Assembly (NCBI GenBank): GCA_001970955.1
Contig: MPUH01000949.1
Span: forward strand, 1-28,547
Length of the DNA: 28,547 bases
Direction of reading: 5' to 3'
Origin: Stentor coeruleus
Taxonomy: Eukaryota; Ciliophora; Heterotrichea; Heterotrichida; Stentoridae
The stretch's first letter is position 1. The number at the start of each line of letters is the position of its first letter. The notes below the pieces were generated by a model that was not told the DNA's origin, searched no databases, and was given only the letters and a program-made list of their open reading frames with translations. This document shows positions 28,174 through 28,547 of this stretch, one piece after another. The position numbers and the translations under genes are program-made.

Positions 28174-28547
28174 ATGTCATCACCTATTAGCAAAAAAACT
28201 GAAATTAAAAGATATAGCGCATCAAAAAACTCAATAGGAGGAAGTTCAGCTATAACTTCTAATACTATTGAATCTGTCTCTTGTAGTCCTAAAAGAAAAA
28301 TCTCTAGGGCTTTAACTTGTGCTTTTCCTAAAATGAGTCCTCCTCCATCAACAAAGGTTCAAATAAAAGTGGCTGAAAAAGCTAAAAACGATGATTTAAT
28401 ACGCTTTGGGGATAGTAAAAGTCAATATCCTATCCAAAAAAGTGGAACAAGAAGTCTAACTCTAATAAATTCGAATATTAACAGTGGCTGTACATCATTT
28501 CGAAGTATTATTGAAGAAATAGAGGCTTGTGATCATTCCTTTAGTAT
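28174..28547 (+). CDS. Hypothetical Ser/Lys-rich protein, 5' part only
   Basis: An ATG at 28174 opens 124 codons that run off the window edge with no stop. The product is rich in Ser, Lys and Thr and looks disordered, with SCSPKRKISR near residue 36 and several SPK/SPP sites that could be kinase targets. I do not recognise a family. Long openness in AT-rich DNA and the even amino-acid use support coding. The start could lie upstream, since the frame stays open for some distance before the ATG. Confidence 0.6.
   Translation, partial: MSSPISKKTEIKRYSASKNSIGGSSAITSNTIESVSCSPKRKISRALTCAFPKMSPPPSTKVQIKVAEKAKNDDLIRFGDSKSQYPIQKSGTRSLTLINSNINSGCTSFRSIIEEIEACDHSFS

Noticed and set aside
1-28547. tRNA, rRNA, CRISPR array, or complete transposon with terminal repeats
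   Set aside because: I saw no T-loop-like GGTTCGAATCC motif in a cloverleaf setting, no regularly spaced repeats and no transposase. Diverged elements could be missed by eye.

Overview
The window looks like macronuclear-type DNA from a heterotrich ciliate, most like Stentor. The basis is the AT-rich composition, compact mostly intronless genes, and one 15-nt GT...AG intron (27061-27075) whose removal joins the two halves of a DNase II. All visible tryptophans are TGG, no gene reads through TGA, and every complete gene ends in TAA or TAG. This argues against a TGA=Trp relative such as Blepharisma. The species call is inference.

Layout. Left, 1-3.6 kb: an E2-fold ubiquitin-conjugating-like protein with His in place of the catalytic Cys (201-674, +), a LisH-DYRK kinase (758-2632, -) and a hypothetical protein (3140-3553, +). 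Middle, about 3.6-16.5 kb: an old tandem duplication of a unit carrying a Cet1-like RNA 5'-triphosphatase followed about 2.1-2.3 kb later by a two-repeat Myb protein. Unit A (about 3628-7860) has both genes intact. Unit B (about 8205-12825) has a frameshifted triphosphatase and an intact Myb. A third Myb copy lies inverted with a one-base frameshift (13845-14568, -), and a fourth is only a relic (about 16253-16450, -). A promoter-like block about 63 bp upstream of the Myb ATG is kept in the first three copies. The rest of this region has no recognisable gene.

Right, 16.5-28.5 kb: an ornithine decarboxylase with two in-frame stops but intact active-site motifs, plus a 90-bp tandem copy of its 3' end; a coiled-coil protein; PEX11; a mitochondrial-type J-protein; four hypothetical proteins (one is cut by the window edge); a possible coiled-coil gene relic; and a DNase II. 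The genes look like unrelated housekeeping and accessory functions on alternating strands, with no sign of an operon. The exception is the Myb/triphosphatase pair, which is linked by its history of duplication.

The most striking pattern is compositional. Outside the duplicated middle, spacers have extreme strand asymmetry. Read 5'->3' on the sense strand, the DNA before a gene is almost free of G and the DNA after it almost free of C, and the trend runs through the coding sequence. For example, 22081-22380 has about 2 G and 84 C, 23221-23400 about 58 G and 2 C, and 18421-18720 about 81 G and 4 C. The duplicated middle lacks this pattern, so it is compositionally foreign to its flanks.
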